The notes below the pieces were generated by a model. That model had not been told where the DNA came from and did not search any database. It saw only the letters and a list, made by a program, of their open reading frames with translations. Shown here one piece after another: positions 36,202 to 44,366 of a DNA stretch of 64,000 bases. The stretch's first letter is position 1. Every line of letters begins with the position of its first letter. The position numbers were made by a program, and so were the translations under genes. Source of the DNA: an uncultured Paracoccaceae bacterium (GTDB lineage Bacteria; Pseudomonadota; Alphaproteobacteria; Rhodobacterales; Rhodobacteraceae); contig CAJJBH010000041.1 in NCBI GenBank assembly GCA_905182355.1, positions 1 to 64,000 on the forward strand, written 5' to 3'.

Positions 36202-37191
36202 TTACGCGTAGATGTCGGTCCACAGCTCTTCAAGAGCTGGTTCCGGGCTTGCTTTTGCAAATTCAGCGGATGCGTTCACAACAGCTTTGATTTCTTTGTC
36301 GATGGTTTTCAAATCATCCTCGGTTGCGTGTTTGCCTGTTAAAAGCAATTCGCGAACCTGTTCAATCGGATCACGTTCGTCGCGCATTTTTTGCACTTCT
36401 TCACGGGTCCGGTATTTTGCTGGGTCCGACATAGAGTGGCCGCGGTAGCGATATGTTTTGATCTCGAGGATATAAGGGCCTTTGCCTGAACGGCAGTGCG
36501 CAACGGCGGTTTCCCCTGCGGCTTTGACAGCTAAAACATCCATACCATCCACAGCTTCACCCGGGATACCAAACGCTTTACCACGTTCGTAGATTTCAGC
36601 AGAAGAAGTGGAACGCTGTTGTGAAGTACCCATTGCGTATTGGTTATTTTCGATCACGAAAATACACGGAAGATCCCAAAGTGCGGCCATATTAAAGGTT
36701 TCGTAAACTTGTCCCTGATTTGCAGCCCCATCACCAAAATACGTAAAGGTAACGTTGTCGTCGCCTCTGTACTTATCAGCAAAGGCAATCCCTGCGCCTA
36801 AAGGTACGTTTGCACCAACGATGCCGTGCCCACCATAGAAATTTTTGTCCTTGGAAAACATGTGCATAGAGCCACCTTTCCCTTTGGAATAGCCGTCCTC
36901 ACGACCAGTTAGCTCGGCCATTACGCCTTTTGGGTCCATGCCGCAGGCCAACATATGGCCGTGATCACGGTATGTTGTGATCCGACTGTCGCCGTCTTTG
37001 GCCGTTGCCTCAAGGCCTACAACGACGGCTTCTTGTCCGATGTAGAGGTGACAAAAGCCACCGATAAGGCCCATACCGTAAAGTTGTCCGGCTTTTTCTT
37101 CAAAGCGTCGGATCAAAAGCATATCTTTATAGTAAGCTTTTAAGTCGTCAGCAGAGACGTTCGGTTGTTTGGTCTTCTTGGGCGCGGCCAT
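36202..37191 (-). CDS. pdhA: Pyruvate dehydrogenase E1 alpha subunit
   Basis: Decarboxylates pyruvate with thiamine diphosphate and passes acetyl to lipoate. 329 residues. The ThDP/Mg motif runs from [17 protein letters not shown] to IENN near residues 155-190, and the phosphorylation-loop-type segment [17 protein letters not shown] lies at about 255-272. GGAGG gives a strong start at ATG 37191. First gene of the operon; an 18-bp palindrome 20 nt upstream is shared with lpdA, which encodes the E3 partner. Confidence 0.97.
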   Translation of the reverse strand: MAAPKKTKQPNVSADDLKAYYKDMLLIRRFEEKAGQLYGMGLIGGFCHLYIGQEAVVVGLEATAKDGDSRITTYRDHGHMLACGMDPKGVMAELTGREDGYSKGKGGSMHMFSKDKNFYGGHGIVGANVPLGAGIAFADKYRGDDNVTFTYFGDGAANQGQVYETFNMAALWDLPCIFVIENNQYAMGTSQQRSTSSAEIYERGKAFGIPGEAVDGMDVLAVKAAGETAVAHCRSGKGPYILEIKTYRYRGHSMSDPAKYRTREEVQKMRDERDPIEQVRELLLTGKHATEDDLKTIDKEIKAVVNASAEFAKASPEPALEELWTDIYA

Positions 37192-37208
37192 TCGGCATCC
37201 TCCATCGA

Positions 37209-37230
37209 GATAGTTTAATGCTAAACTATC
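37209..37230. promoter_or_regulatory. Palindrome upstream of pdhA, shared with lpdA
   Basis: GATAGTTTA-ATGC-TAAACTATC is a perfect 9-4-9 inverted repeat. Its inner 18 bp TAGTTTA-N4-TAAACTA occurs again at 51044-51061 before lpdA. It lies 18 nt upstream of the pdhA ATG, in the expected place for a repressor near the transcription start. Confidence 0.8.
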
Positions 37231-37348
37231 TAGTACAGGAATTTTATGCGTGATGCGAGTACGAATATGATCTGAGGGTGTTCAGGTTTCTAACATGCTG
37301 ATTTCAGGTTAGATTTCATATACCTGATAACCGCGAACCTGCCCGTAG

Positions 37349-37648
37349 TTATCGAATTACGATTTCGTCAGCACGTATCATACCCAAGACGGAACGGGCC
37401 TGCTCATCCAGTAGGTCAAGATCAAGATAATCGTCGGACAAGCGCAGCGTCAGGTTTTCCATCATTACGACATCAGCCTGAACCTGAACCAGTTGCGACT
37501 GCAAATGTTCTGCCTCAGCTGTGATTTCCACACGTCGAAATAGCCCATAGTCACCTTGAACTGCAGCAAAGGTGAAGTAGACGCACAAGGAAAACGCCAC
37601 TGCGAAAAATATGAAAGTGCCCACCGCGGGCCGTGCGAAACTTGTCAT
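37349..37648 (-). CDS. FtsB/DivIC-like septum formation initiator
   Basis: A 99-residue bitopic membrane protein: short cytoplasmic N-terminus, one transmembrane helix (about 10-30, VGTFIFFAVAFSLCVYFTF) and a periplasmic coiled-coil (AEAEHLQSQLVQVQADVVMMENL) with the usual LDLLDEQARSVLGM end. FtsB-type proteins join FtsL and FtsQ in the divisome. The gene lies between pdhA and pgk on the same strand, a common place in Rhodobacteraceae. Start ATG 37648. Confidence 0.88.
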   Translation of the reverse strand: MTSFARPAVGTFIFFAVAFSLCVYFTFAAVQGDYGLFRRVEITAEAEHLQSQLVQVQADVVMMENLTLRLSDDYLDLDLLDEQARSVLGMIRADEIVIR

Positions 37649-37785
37649 TTGTCTGCCTCAAGCGATCTTTAAATTGTCGATCTTATAATGAACCACCTCT
37701 TGTCGGGTGGGTGTAGGGACTATGCCATAGCTGATTCGCCATGTGAATCCCCTTATTTTATCGAAAAGACGCATTTTGGGCGGGA

Positions 37786-38970
37786 TTAATCCTGTAATGC
37801 TGAAACGCCCGGCAATTCCTTGCCTTCCATCCATTCAAGGAATGCGCCGCCAGCGGTCGAGATATAGGTAAAATCGTCCGCCGCACCAGCAAGGTTCAGC
37901 GCGGCTACTGTATCACCACCACCGGCAACAGTGATTAGGTCACCAGATACAGTCAGCGCAGCAGCAGCTTTTGCAGCTGCCATTGTCGCCTTGTCAAACG
38001 GTTGAATTTCAAATGCGCCAAGTGGGCCGTTCCAGATCAGTGTCTTTAGGCCTTTAAATTCATTCACGATTGTATCTGTCGCGACATCCCCCGCATCAAG
38101 GATCATTTGATCGTCTTCAAGAACAGTTTCAGCGTTCAGCTTAATCATTTCATATTCCGCATTCGCTGCAAACGCACGTGATACACGCCCGTCGCTGGGC
38201 AAAATCACTTTGCATCCTGTCGTTTCAGCTTGCTTTAGAATATCGCGTGCGGTGCCGTGCAGATCTGGCTCTTGCAGGGAATTGCCAAGGGACGCGCCCA
38301 TCGCACCAAGGAAGGTGTTGGCCATCCCGCCGCCAATCACCAAGACGTCAAGTTTACCAACAAGGTTCATTAGAAGATCAATCTTCGTCGACACTTTTGC
38401 GCCCCCCACAACGGCACCTACAGGGCGTTTGGGGGTGGAAAGGGCGGCTTCAAGGGCCGTAAGCTCCGCTTGCATCAAGCGACCCGCGCAACTGGGCAAT
38501 AGTTTTGCAAGGCTTGTTGTACTGGCATGCGCGCGGTGGGCTGCAGAAAACGCGTCGTTACAAAATACGTCACCTAAGGCTGCGATACGTGCGGCAAATT
38601 TAGGATCATTGCCTTCCTCACCTTCATGGAAACGGATATTCTCCAGTAAAATAATACCGTCTGGAAGGGCACTGCCTTCGGCGTCTTCCAACGTCTCGAT
38701 CAATGTTACGCTTTGACCAAATGCTTTTTCAAGTTCGGACAGGCAAATACGCAGGGACAGTTCAGGGATAACTTTGCCTTTGGGCCGGCCAAAGTGGGCA
38801 AGTAGGATAGGTTTTCCACCTTTAGCTAAGATATCAGCAACAGTGGGCGCAATCCGTTCGATGCGCGTCGCGTCGCTCACTTGGCCGTTTTCAACCGGAA
38901 CATTGATGTCCACGCGCAGCAAAACACGTTTGCCGTTCAGATCCATATCGTCCAACGATTTCCAACCCAT
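37786..38970 (-). CDS. pgk: Phosphoglycerate kinase
   Basis: Interconverts 1,3-bisphosphoglycerate plus ADP and 3-phosphoglycerate plus ATP. 394 residues, usual length. Seen motifs: [12 protein letters not shown] (substrate loop), [23 protein letters not shown], and the C-terminal [15 protein letters not shown] near the nucleotide site. ATG 38970 with AAGGA at proper spacing is preferred over two ATGs slightly upstream. Stands alone between ftsB-like and divergent cyclophilin genes. Confidence 0.96.
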   Translation of the reverse strand: MGWKSLDDMDLNGKRVLLRVDINVPVENGQVSDATRIERIAPTVADILAKGGKPILLAHFGRPKGKVIPELSLRICLSELEKAFGQSVTLIETLEDAEGSALPDGIILLENIRFHEGEEGNDPKFAARIAALGDVFCNDAFSAAHRAHASTTSLAKLLPSCAGRLMQAELTALEAALSTPKRPVGAVVGGAKVSTKIDLLMNLVGKLDVLVIGGGMANTFLGAMGASLGNSLQEPDLHGTARDILKQAETTGCKVILPSDGRVSRAFAANAEYEMIKLNAETVLEDDQMILDAGDVATDTIVNEFKGLKTLIWNGPLGAFEIQPFDKATMAAAKAAAALTVSGDLITVAGGGDTVAALNLAGAADDFTYISTAGGAFLEWMEGKELPGVSALQD

Positions 38971-39116
38971 GTGCGTCATCCTTATCAAACTTACAAAATA
39001 TGGGCATGGTTTCGCCGTTAATCACCATAAGGTCAACGGATGAGTGCTGCAATTGCTTGGCAATCGGGTCTGATCGTTTTAGGTGACTTGGTACTTATGT
39101 TTTGAGGAGTGCCAAA

Positions 39117-39623
39117 ATGGCCGAGATTAAAGACCCAGAAAACACGATCCTGATGGAGCTGAAAGGTGGCACTGTCACCATCGAGCTGTTGCCAAAGATC
39201 GCACCGCTTCACGTGGCGCGTATGAAAGAGCTGGTGCGCGCTGGCGAATACGACAACGTTGCATTCCACCGTGTCATTGAAGGTTTCATGGCGCAAACTG
39301 GCGACGTCGCGAATGGCGACATGGAAGACAACTTTAACCTGCGCGCAGCAGGTACAGGTGGATCATCCATGCCTGATTTAAAGGCCGAATTCTCCAAGGT
39401 GCCACACGCACGTGGTTCCATTGGCGCGGCCCGTTCTGCCAGTCCAGACAGCGCAAACAGCCAGTTCTTTATCAACTTTTCAGAAAACACATTTCTGAAC
39501 GGTCAGTACACAGTTTACGGTCAAGTTATCGAAGGCATGAAGCTTGTGGATGAATTGAACCGCGGCGAGCCACCTGCAGAACCTGATCGCATGATCAGCG
39601 TCAAGATTGCAGCAGATGCTTAA
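39117..39623 (+). CDS. Cytoplasmic cyclophilin-type peptidyl-prolyl isomerase
   Basis: A 168-residue cyclophilin without signal peptide. Active-site segments are VAFHRVIEGFMAQTGD (Arg in FHRV), ANSQFFINFSENTFLNGQYTVYG in pieces, and the GSIGAARSASPDSANSQFF loop. It catalyses proline isomerisation in folding. GAGGAG precedes ATG 39117. Its end overlaps the start of a second, secreted cyclophilin at 39616, so the two are coupled. Confidence 0.94.
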   Translation: MAEIKDPENTILMELKGGTVTIELLPKIAPLHVARMKELVRAGEYDNVAFHRVIEGFMAQTGDVANGDMEDNFNLRAAGTGGSSMPDLKAEFSKVPHARGSIGAARSASPDSANSQFFINFSENTFLNGQYTVYGQVIEGMKLVDELNRGEPPAEPDRMISVKIAADA

Positions 39624-40167
39624 GATTGCGGCATTTCTGGCGTTGATGGTTGCATCACCTGCAGCAGCCACGGGCATTGAAATCGAAGTAAGTGGTGAAG
39701 GTGCAAATGGCACCATCACCATCGACTTGTTCGAGGATGTAGCACCTAAACATGCCGGACGTATTACGGATTTGGCGGCTTCTGGTGCCTATGATGGCGT
39801 GGTGTTTCACCGCGTGATCGACGGCTTCATGGCGCAAACCGGTGACGTTCAGTATGGTACGGACCCGTCAAACCTAAGCCAAGCTGGCCGTGGTGGTTCG
39901 GATTTGGGCAACCTGCCAGCTGAATTTTCTAAGTTGCCGTTTGATCGTGGTGTGGTTGGTATGGCCCGTTCGCAAAGTGAAAACAGCGCGAACAGCCAAT
40001 TCTTCATTATGTTCGCATCAGGTCATTTCCTGAATGGCCAGTATACTGTTGTAGGTAGCGTGACGGATGGTTTGGACGTTCTGGACGCGATTAAACTGGG
40101 GGCAGGGCCAAATGGTTCCGTCGTTGGTACGCCTGATCTGATGAAAAAAGTTGTTGTTGTCGATTGA
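39616..40167 (+). CDS. Periplasmic cyclophilin-type peptidyl-prolyl isomerase
   Basis: A 183-residue cyclophilin with an N-terminal signal peptide (MLKIAAFLALMVASPAAA, probable cleavage at about residue 18), so it acts in the periplasm on secreted or outer-membrane proteins. Active-site segments VVFHRVIDGFMAQTGD, MARSQSENSANSQFF and FLNGQYTVVG are intact. ATG 39616 lies 8 nt inside the end of the preceding cyclophilin gene; three upstream in-frame codons are less likely. The pair looks like a tandem duplication with one copy gaining export. Confidence 0.94.
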   Translation: MLKIAAFLALMVASPAAATGIEIEVSGEGANGTITIDLFEDVAPKHAGRITDLAASGAYDGVVFHRVIDGFMAQTGDVQYGTDPSNLSQAGRGGSDLGNLPAEFSKLPFDRGVVGMARSQSENSANSQFFIMFASGHFLNGQYTVVGSVTDGLDVLDAIKLGAGPNGSVVGTPDLMKKVVVVD

Positions 40168-40226
40168 TCGGGCAGGGTGTGCTTTAGGTGCATCCGACCA
40201 GTGTATCGCTTACATCTGAACAAAAG

Positions 40227-40256
40227 AGGGCGCACCGAAATGGTGCGCCCTTTTTT
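40227..40256 (+). terminator. Terminator after the cyclophilin pair
   Basis: Nine-bp stem GGGCGCACC / GGTGCGCCC (40228-40236 and 40242-40250), 5-nt loop and TTTTTT. Adjacent to the convergent gene ending at 40277, so possibly shared. Confidence 0.93.
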
Positions 40257-40276
40257 CGTTGTTACGCGGCTGTGTA

Positions 40277-40765
40277 TTAAACAGCAGTGCGGTTAATCAT
40301 GCGCATAACGGCAACCATAACAATTCCGTAAACAACGTGACCAACAAGTGCGACCCAAGTGATTCCAGTGAAGCCTAAGAAAAACGGCAGACCTGCAATT
40401 GTCGTAATGCCACCAATGGCAAAGATCCAAAGGCCAAAGCCATAGATTGCGGAGGGGACAAACCAATGTGTTGAACCAACGATGCGGTTCCATGCTGGTG
40501 CAAAAACGAAAAGCCAGCCAATTGGATATCCAACCAAACCAACCAGATAGAAATGCACGAAGTACCCTGCGAAATTCCCAGCTGGCAAACCGAGTGTAGA
40601 CAACAGACTGCGGGCCAAGCCATGTGGTGATAGGGTTGCAAAGCCTAGTGCTGGACTAATAGCCTGTCCCCACAAATCAAAAGCTATTGTGGCGAAGAAG
40701 CCGGAGATGAACATCAGGCCAAGTGTTTGGCGGTTCAGTGCTGGAAATCTTAAAGTGTTAGACAT
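40277..40765 (-). CDS. Uncharacterised multi-pass membrane protein
   Basis: A 162-residue protein with about four transmembrane helices (around 14-36, 62-86, 98-122 and 130-155). It contains many Gly and aromatic residues (GNFAGYFVHFYLVGLVGYPIG) but no motif I can name. ATG 40765 has AAAAGGCTC upstream. It is alone between the convergent cyclophilin operon and the bactofilin pair. Function unknown. Confidence 0.78.
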   Translation of the reverse strand: MSNTLRFPALNRQTLGLMFISGFFATIAFDLWGQAISPALGFATLSPHGLARSLLSTLGLPAGNFAGYFVHFYLVGLVGYPIGWLFVFAPAWNRIVGSTHWFVPSAIYGFGLWIFAIGGITTIAGLPFFLGFTGITWVALVGHVVYGIVMVAVMRMINRTAV

Positions 40766-40934
40766 GCCAGATTTGAGCCTTTTTTAATACGTTAAGTATT
40801 TGGGTAGGCCCGAATGCTTTGCCAAGATCAATTTAATTTTGTGCAGATCGCAGTATGGTGATCTTATTGAAATCAAAAATGGCAATCCATAAAGACGCCA
40901 ACCATCTATCAAACAACATGAATTCACCAAGAAA

Positions 40935-40970
40935 CAAAAAAGTCGTCGCAATCACTTGCAACGCCTTTTT
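40935..40970 (-). terminator. Terminator after the bactofilin operon
   Basis: AAAAAGTCGTCGCAA and TTGCAACGCCTTTTT form a 15-bp stem with two mismatches and loop TCAC. The A/T tails suit termination on the minus strand just after the bactofilin stop at 40991. Confidence 0.7.
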
Positions 40971-40990
40971 GAATTCTCGCTTACCAAAGC

Positions 40991-41503
40991 TTAGCCAGCT
41001 GGTTTAGCTGCCGATGCTGGGGGCGTAGCTGGTTTTTTGCCACTGTTCAATGGATCGTCCTGACGTTGAACTGAGCCCTCAAAATGGGCACCAGATTCAA
41101 TTGCGATCGTCTTGTGGATGATGTCGCCCTCAACACGTGCGGTTGATGTCAGACGGACCTTCAGGCCGCGTACACGGCCCACGATGCGGCCATTGATAAC
41201 AACGTCATCGGCGATCACTTCGCCTTTGATCGTTGCGGTTTCACCAATTGTCAGCAGGTGGGCGCGAATGTCGCCTTCCACAGTGCCTTCAACTTGGATG
41301 TCGCCAGTTGTCTTCATGTTGCCCGTCACGTGCAAATCTGTTGAGAGCACTGAGGCAGGTGGTTTTGCCTTAGGCGCGCTTGCCTTGAATTCGCTTTGTG
41401 GTTTGGGGGCGGGTGCTGCTGCCGATGGGGCTGCAGGTGACGCAGGTTTTGCCGCGCCAGAATCTTTCGGGGCAGGATCGTTGATTTTGCTTTTAGAAAA
41501 CAT
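40991..41503 (-). CDS. Bactofilin (polymer-forming cytoskeletal protein)
   Basis: A 170-residue bactofilin. A disordered Ala/Pro-rich N-terminus (about 1-50) precedes the beta-helical polymer domain (about 52-145; LHVTGNMKTTGDIQVEGTVE, GRVRGLKVRLTSTARVEGD) and a Pro/Ala tail. Bactofilins form filaments at the membrane that position cell-wall enzymes. The start overlaps the M23 peptidase end by 11 nt, the usual bactofilin/peptidase pairing, so both probably act together on cell shape or division. Confidence 0.93.
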   Translation of the reverse strand: MFSKSKINDPAPKDSGAAKPASPAAPSAAAPAPKPQSEFKASAPKAKPPASVLSTDLHVTGNMKTTGDIQVEGTVEGDIRAHLLTIGETATIKGEVIADDVVINGRIVGRVRGLKVRLTSTARVEGDIIHKTIAIESGAHFEGSVQRQDDPLNSGKKPATPPASAAKPAG

Positions 41504-42845
41504 CGTTTGCAGCCTTAATATAGATCATTGGGTTTACAGCTTTACCGCCTACACGTATTTCGTAATGCAAGTGGACGCCGGTAACCCGTCCAGAAGCACC
41601 CATATCACCAATATGATCCCCGCGCGAGACCCTTTGGCCAACTTTTGCGCGAAGTTTACTCATATGGGCATACCGTGTTTCAATACCAAACTCGTGTTGA
41701 ATCTTGACTAAACGTCCATATCCTGAGGACCAGCTCGCGTGTGTCACAACACCGTCCGCCGTGGAATAGAGTGGCGTGCCCGAACGAGCGGCAAAATCAA
41801 CTCCTTTATGCATCCGGCGCCCCCCTGTTTTAGGGTCACGGCGGGGGCCAAATTTGGATGTGAAGCGGAAAGCCGCCTTCACAGGGTTGGCAAACGGGGC
41901 TTTTTGGGCGGCAATCCGGTACAGATTGAGTCGGTCCATTTGGTTTAACAAGCGATTGGCACGCAATGTATCGGCAGATGCCGCTTCGCCACGTGTTGAA
42001 AATGACAGCGGCGTCAGTGGCCCACCTTGGCCAGAATATCCACGGCGCACTTGTTCAATGATCCGCTCGGTTGGCATGCCGGCGGCGCGGAACATTTTGT
42101 CCAACGGGGCGACCGATACGGTCATGGCCTCTTCCAATTGACGGAATATTTGATCGTTCTGATCTTTCATAACTGCGATTTGTTCGGCCATCCGATCAGC
42201 CTGCAAGAATGCTTCTTGCGCATCTTTCACAACCTTATCCCGCTCCGCCGCCGTTTTAGCCAATGCCTCGGTAACAAAATCCATTGGTACGCCACCGCTC
42301 GCTGACGCAAGCGAAGTGCCTGTGTCCCCGCTGGTAACTTGCTTTTGCAACACGGCCACTTGACTACGCGCTGCTTCGCGGTCTTTCATCGTGCCACGCA
42401 AGGTTGATTGGATAACCTCGATCCCTGTTTCCAGTTCACGCCGGTGGGTTTCGCTGTTCAACAATTCAGACTGCATGACAGAAATTTGTGTGAGCGCCGC
42501 GTTAAAGCGGTTTTGGGCCGCCAGCGCTTCTTCAGCGCGACTGTCGCGCTGCGAAGCAAGTTCGTTCAAGCGCGCCTGATAATTACTTTGATCTCGTTTG
42601 GCTTGTTCGCGAAAATTGCCAGATCCGATGCTGTCCATCAATATAATGGCGGTGGCGATAATGGCCCAAGCCACCAATAAAGCGCTGCCAGAATACGCTA
42701 TCAACTGCATTGTGGGGCGCAATCGAATAAACCGTGTGTCAGTATCTGACTTAAGAAATACGCGACGTTCTGGAAATAAATATTCCAGTTTCGCATGGAT
42801 TTTGTGTCCTAGCCGTGTTCTCACGAAGGGCGTCCCTTTTCCCAT
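41493..42845 (-). CDS. M23 family (LytM) metallopeptidase, bactofilin partner
   Basis: A 450-residue membrane-anchored peptidoglycan peptidase. One transmembrane helix (about 50-70, LIAYSGSALLVAWAIIATAI) follows a basic cytoplasmic start; a long coiled-coil (about 80-260) leads to the C-terminal M23 domain (about 330-440) with zinc ligands in MHKGVDFAA and VHLHYEIRVGG. The active-site set looks complete. ATG 42845 (MGKGTPFVRTRLG) is chosen as a conserved-looking start; 25 further upstream codons are open but unconvincing. Coupled to bactofilin by overlap. Confidence 0.93.
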   Translation of the reverse strand: MGKGTPFVRTRLGHKIHAKLEYLFPERRVFLKSDTDTRFIRLRPTMQLIAYSGSALLVAWAIIATAIILMDSIGSGNFREQAKRDQSNYQARLNELASQRDSRAEEALAAQNRFNAALTQISVMQSELLNSETHRRELETGIEVIQSTLRGTMKDREAARSQVAVLQKQVTSGDTGTSLASASGGVPMDFVTEALAKTAAERDKVVKDAQEAFLQADRMAEQIAVMKDQNDQIFRQLEEAMTVSVAPLDKMFRAAGMPTERIIEQVRRGYSGQGGPLTPLSFSTRGEAASADTLRANRLLNQMDRLNLYRIAAQKAPFANPVKAAFRFTSKFGPRRDPKTGGRRMHKGVDFAARSGTPLYSTADGVVTHASWSSGYGRLVKIQHEFGIETRYAHMSKLRAKVGQRVSRGDHIGDMGASGRVTGVHLHYEIRVGGKAVNPMIYIKAANDVF

Positions 42846-43008
42846 CCCAATATAGACTTCAAGTCCCCAAACCCGAATATCACAAGAAGTTGGAATAAAC
42901 AGTGCTGCGCGTTCAGGCAAGCCTGTTGTCCCGCACAGGGGGATAGTGTCGGCGAATTTTGATAAATTGGCAGAAAACCGCTTAGTCTAGGCGGGGGTGG
43001 GGTGTTCT

Positions 43009-43839
43009 TCAGGTTGCAACAGCAAGTGGCCAATAGAAATCGGGTGGTATTCCAGCCTCGGCGCGTTTTTCTTCGTTAAAGGGCGGCTTCAGTTGGCCAT
43101 GGAAATATTTCTGCACCAATTCGTGAAATGCGACCTTAGGATCAAGGTTCTCGCGACCACACATAAAATGAAACCACTTTGATCCGTAGGCGACATGGGC
43201 CACTTCTTCGGCATAGATCGTTTCAAGCGCAGCGACGGCGCTGGCTTGTTTTGCTTGCTTAAACAGCCTGATCATGTTCGGCGTCACGTCCAAACCACGG
43301 GCTTCCAAAACCATAGGCACAACGGCAAGTCGCCCCATAAAATCGGTGGCCGTATCTTCAGCTGCCCGCCAAAGCCCTTGGTGGGCGGGCATGGCGCCAT
43401 AATGGCTGCCAAGTTCCTCAAGGCAGTCGGCCATCAGATTGAAATGTTTGGATTCTTCGTCCGCGCACTTCACCCAGTCGTCATAGAATCCAATCGGCAA
43501 TGAAATATGTGAAAACCGCGCAATAATGTCCCAATGTAGGTCCACAGCATTCAATTCAATATGCGCAACAGCGTGTAGCAATGCGATGCGCCCAAGTTCG
43601 GTGCCGGGTTTGCGCTGTGGTACATCACGTGGGGCCAACAGCTCTGGCTTCTCGGGTCGTCCGGGTTGCATTGGGGGTTGCGCATGACCAACCTCGGGCG
43701 TTTCGCCTTTGGCACGGGCAGCTTTCCACGCAGCCGCATGTTTGTGCGACAAAGCGGTCTTTGCGCGGCCATCAGAACAGGTCAGCACCTCGACCGCCAT
43801 TTGGGCCAATGGTTTTACGAGCGGGATCACATCAGTCAT
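43009..43839 (-). CDS. DUF455 family ferritin-like protein
   Basis: A 276-residue DUF455 protein, a ferritin-like four-helix family with likely di-metal ligands: Glu in VAHIELNAVDLHWD, Glu/His in DEESKHFNLMADCLEELGSHYG and in YAEEVAHVAYG. The biochemical role of the family is not established. It shares a 4-nt overlap with bcp upstream, so the two are cotranscribed, which suggests a link to oxidative stress or metal handling (inference). Confidence 0.9.
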   Translation of the reverse strand: MTDVIPLVKPLAQMAVEVLTCSDGRAKTALSHKHAAAWKAARAKGETPEVGHAQPPMQPGRPEKPELLAPRDVPQRKPGTELGRIALLHAVAHIELNAVDLHWDIIARFSHISLPIGFYDDWVKCADEESKHFNLMADCLEELGSHYGAMPAHQGLWRAAEDTATDFMGRLAVVPMVLEARGLDVTPNMIRLFKQAKQASAVAALETIYAEEVAHVAYGSKWFHFMCGRENLDPKVAFHELVQKYFHGQLKPPFNEEKRAEAGIPPDFYWPLAVAT

Positions 43840-44297
43840 AGGGATTTCACCATGTCCAACACCGCTTCAACGTGTCCGGCAACTTTTACCTTTGGCCAGA
43901 TTTGAACGATGTTGCCATCCGCCCCAATTAGAACTGTTGTGCGTTCAATCCCCAGGTAGGTCTTGCCGTACATGTTCTTTTCTTTCCAAACGCCATAATC
44001 TTCACAAACCGATCCATGCTCATCTGACAACAACGGCACCGTTAATGCGTGTTTTTTGCTGAATTTCCCATGTTTTTCCAAACTGTCTTTGGATATACCA
44101 AAAACAAGCGCACCCGCGTCGGCAAACTCTTGCAGACCAGTTGAAAACCCGATGGATTCCTTGGTGCAGCCTGGCGTATCATCGCGTGGATAAAAGAATA
44201 AAACTACAGCCGATCCCTTCAATGCAGACAACGTCACATCATCGCCGTTGTCGCGCGGCAAAGTAAAGTCGGGGGCAGATGCGGAAACTTCGATCAT
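43836..44297 (-). CDS. bcp: Bcp-type thioredoxin-dependent peroxiredoxin
   Basis: Cytoplasmic thiol peroxidase of 153 residues. The peroxidatic Cys44 is in FYPRDDTPGCT. The second Cys of the usual CxxxxC pair (five residues on) is missing, replaced by Ile49; Cys98 in GSVCEDYG aligns with the third cysteine of other Bcp proteins and may act as resolving residue, or the enzyme works as 1-Cys. ATG 44297 follows GAGGAT; nine codons upstream are open but not conserved. Overlaps DUF455 by 4 nt; divergent from the AsmA-like gene. Confidence 0.94.
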   Translation of the reverse strand: MIEVSASAPDFTLPRDNGDDVTLSALKGSAVVLFFYPRDDTPGCTKESIGFSTGLQEFADAGALVFGISKDSLEKHGKFSKKHALTVPLLSDEHGSVCEDYGVWKEKNMYGKTYLGIERTTVLIGADGNIVQIWPKVKVAGHVEAVLDMVKSL

Positions 44298-44366
44298 TTG
44301 ATCCTCATTGGTTGGCCGATACATCTGTGCCTGTCATATTAGGGCAAGGCGGACAAGAATAAAGAC

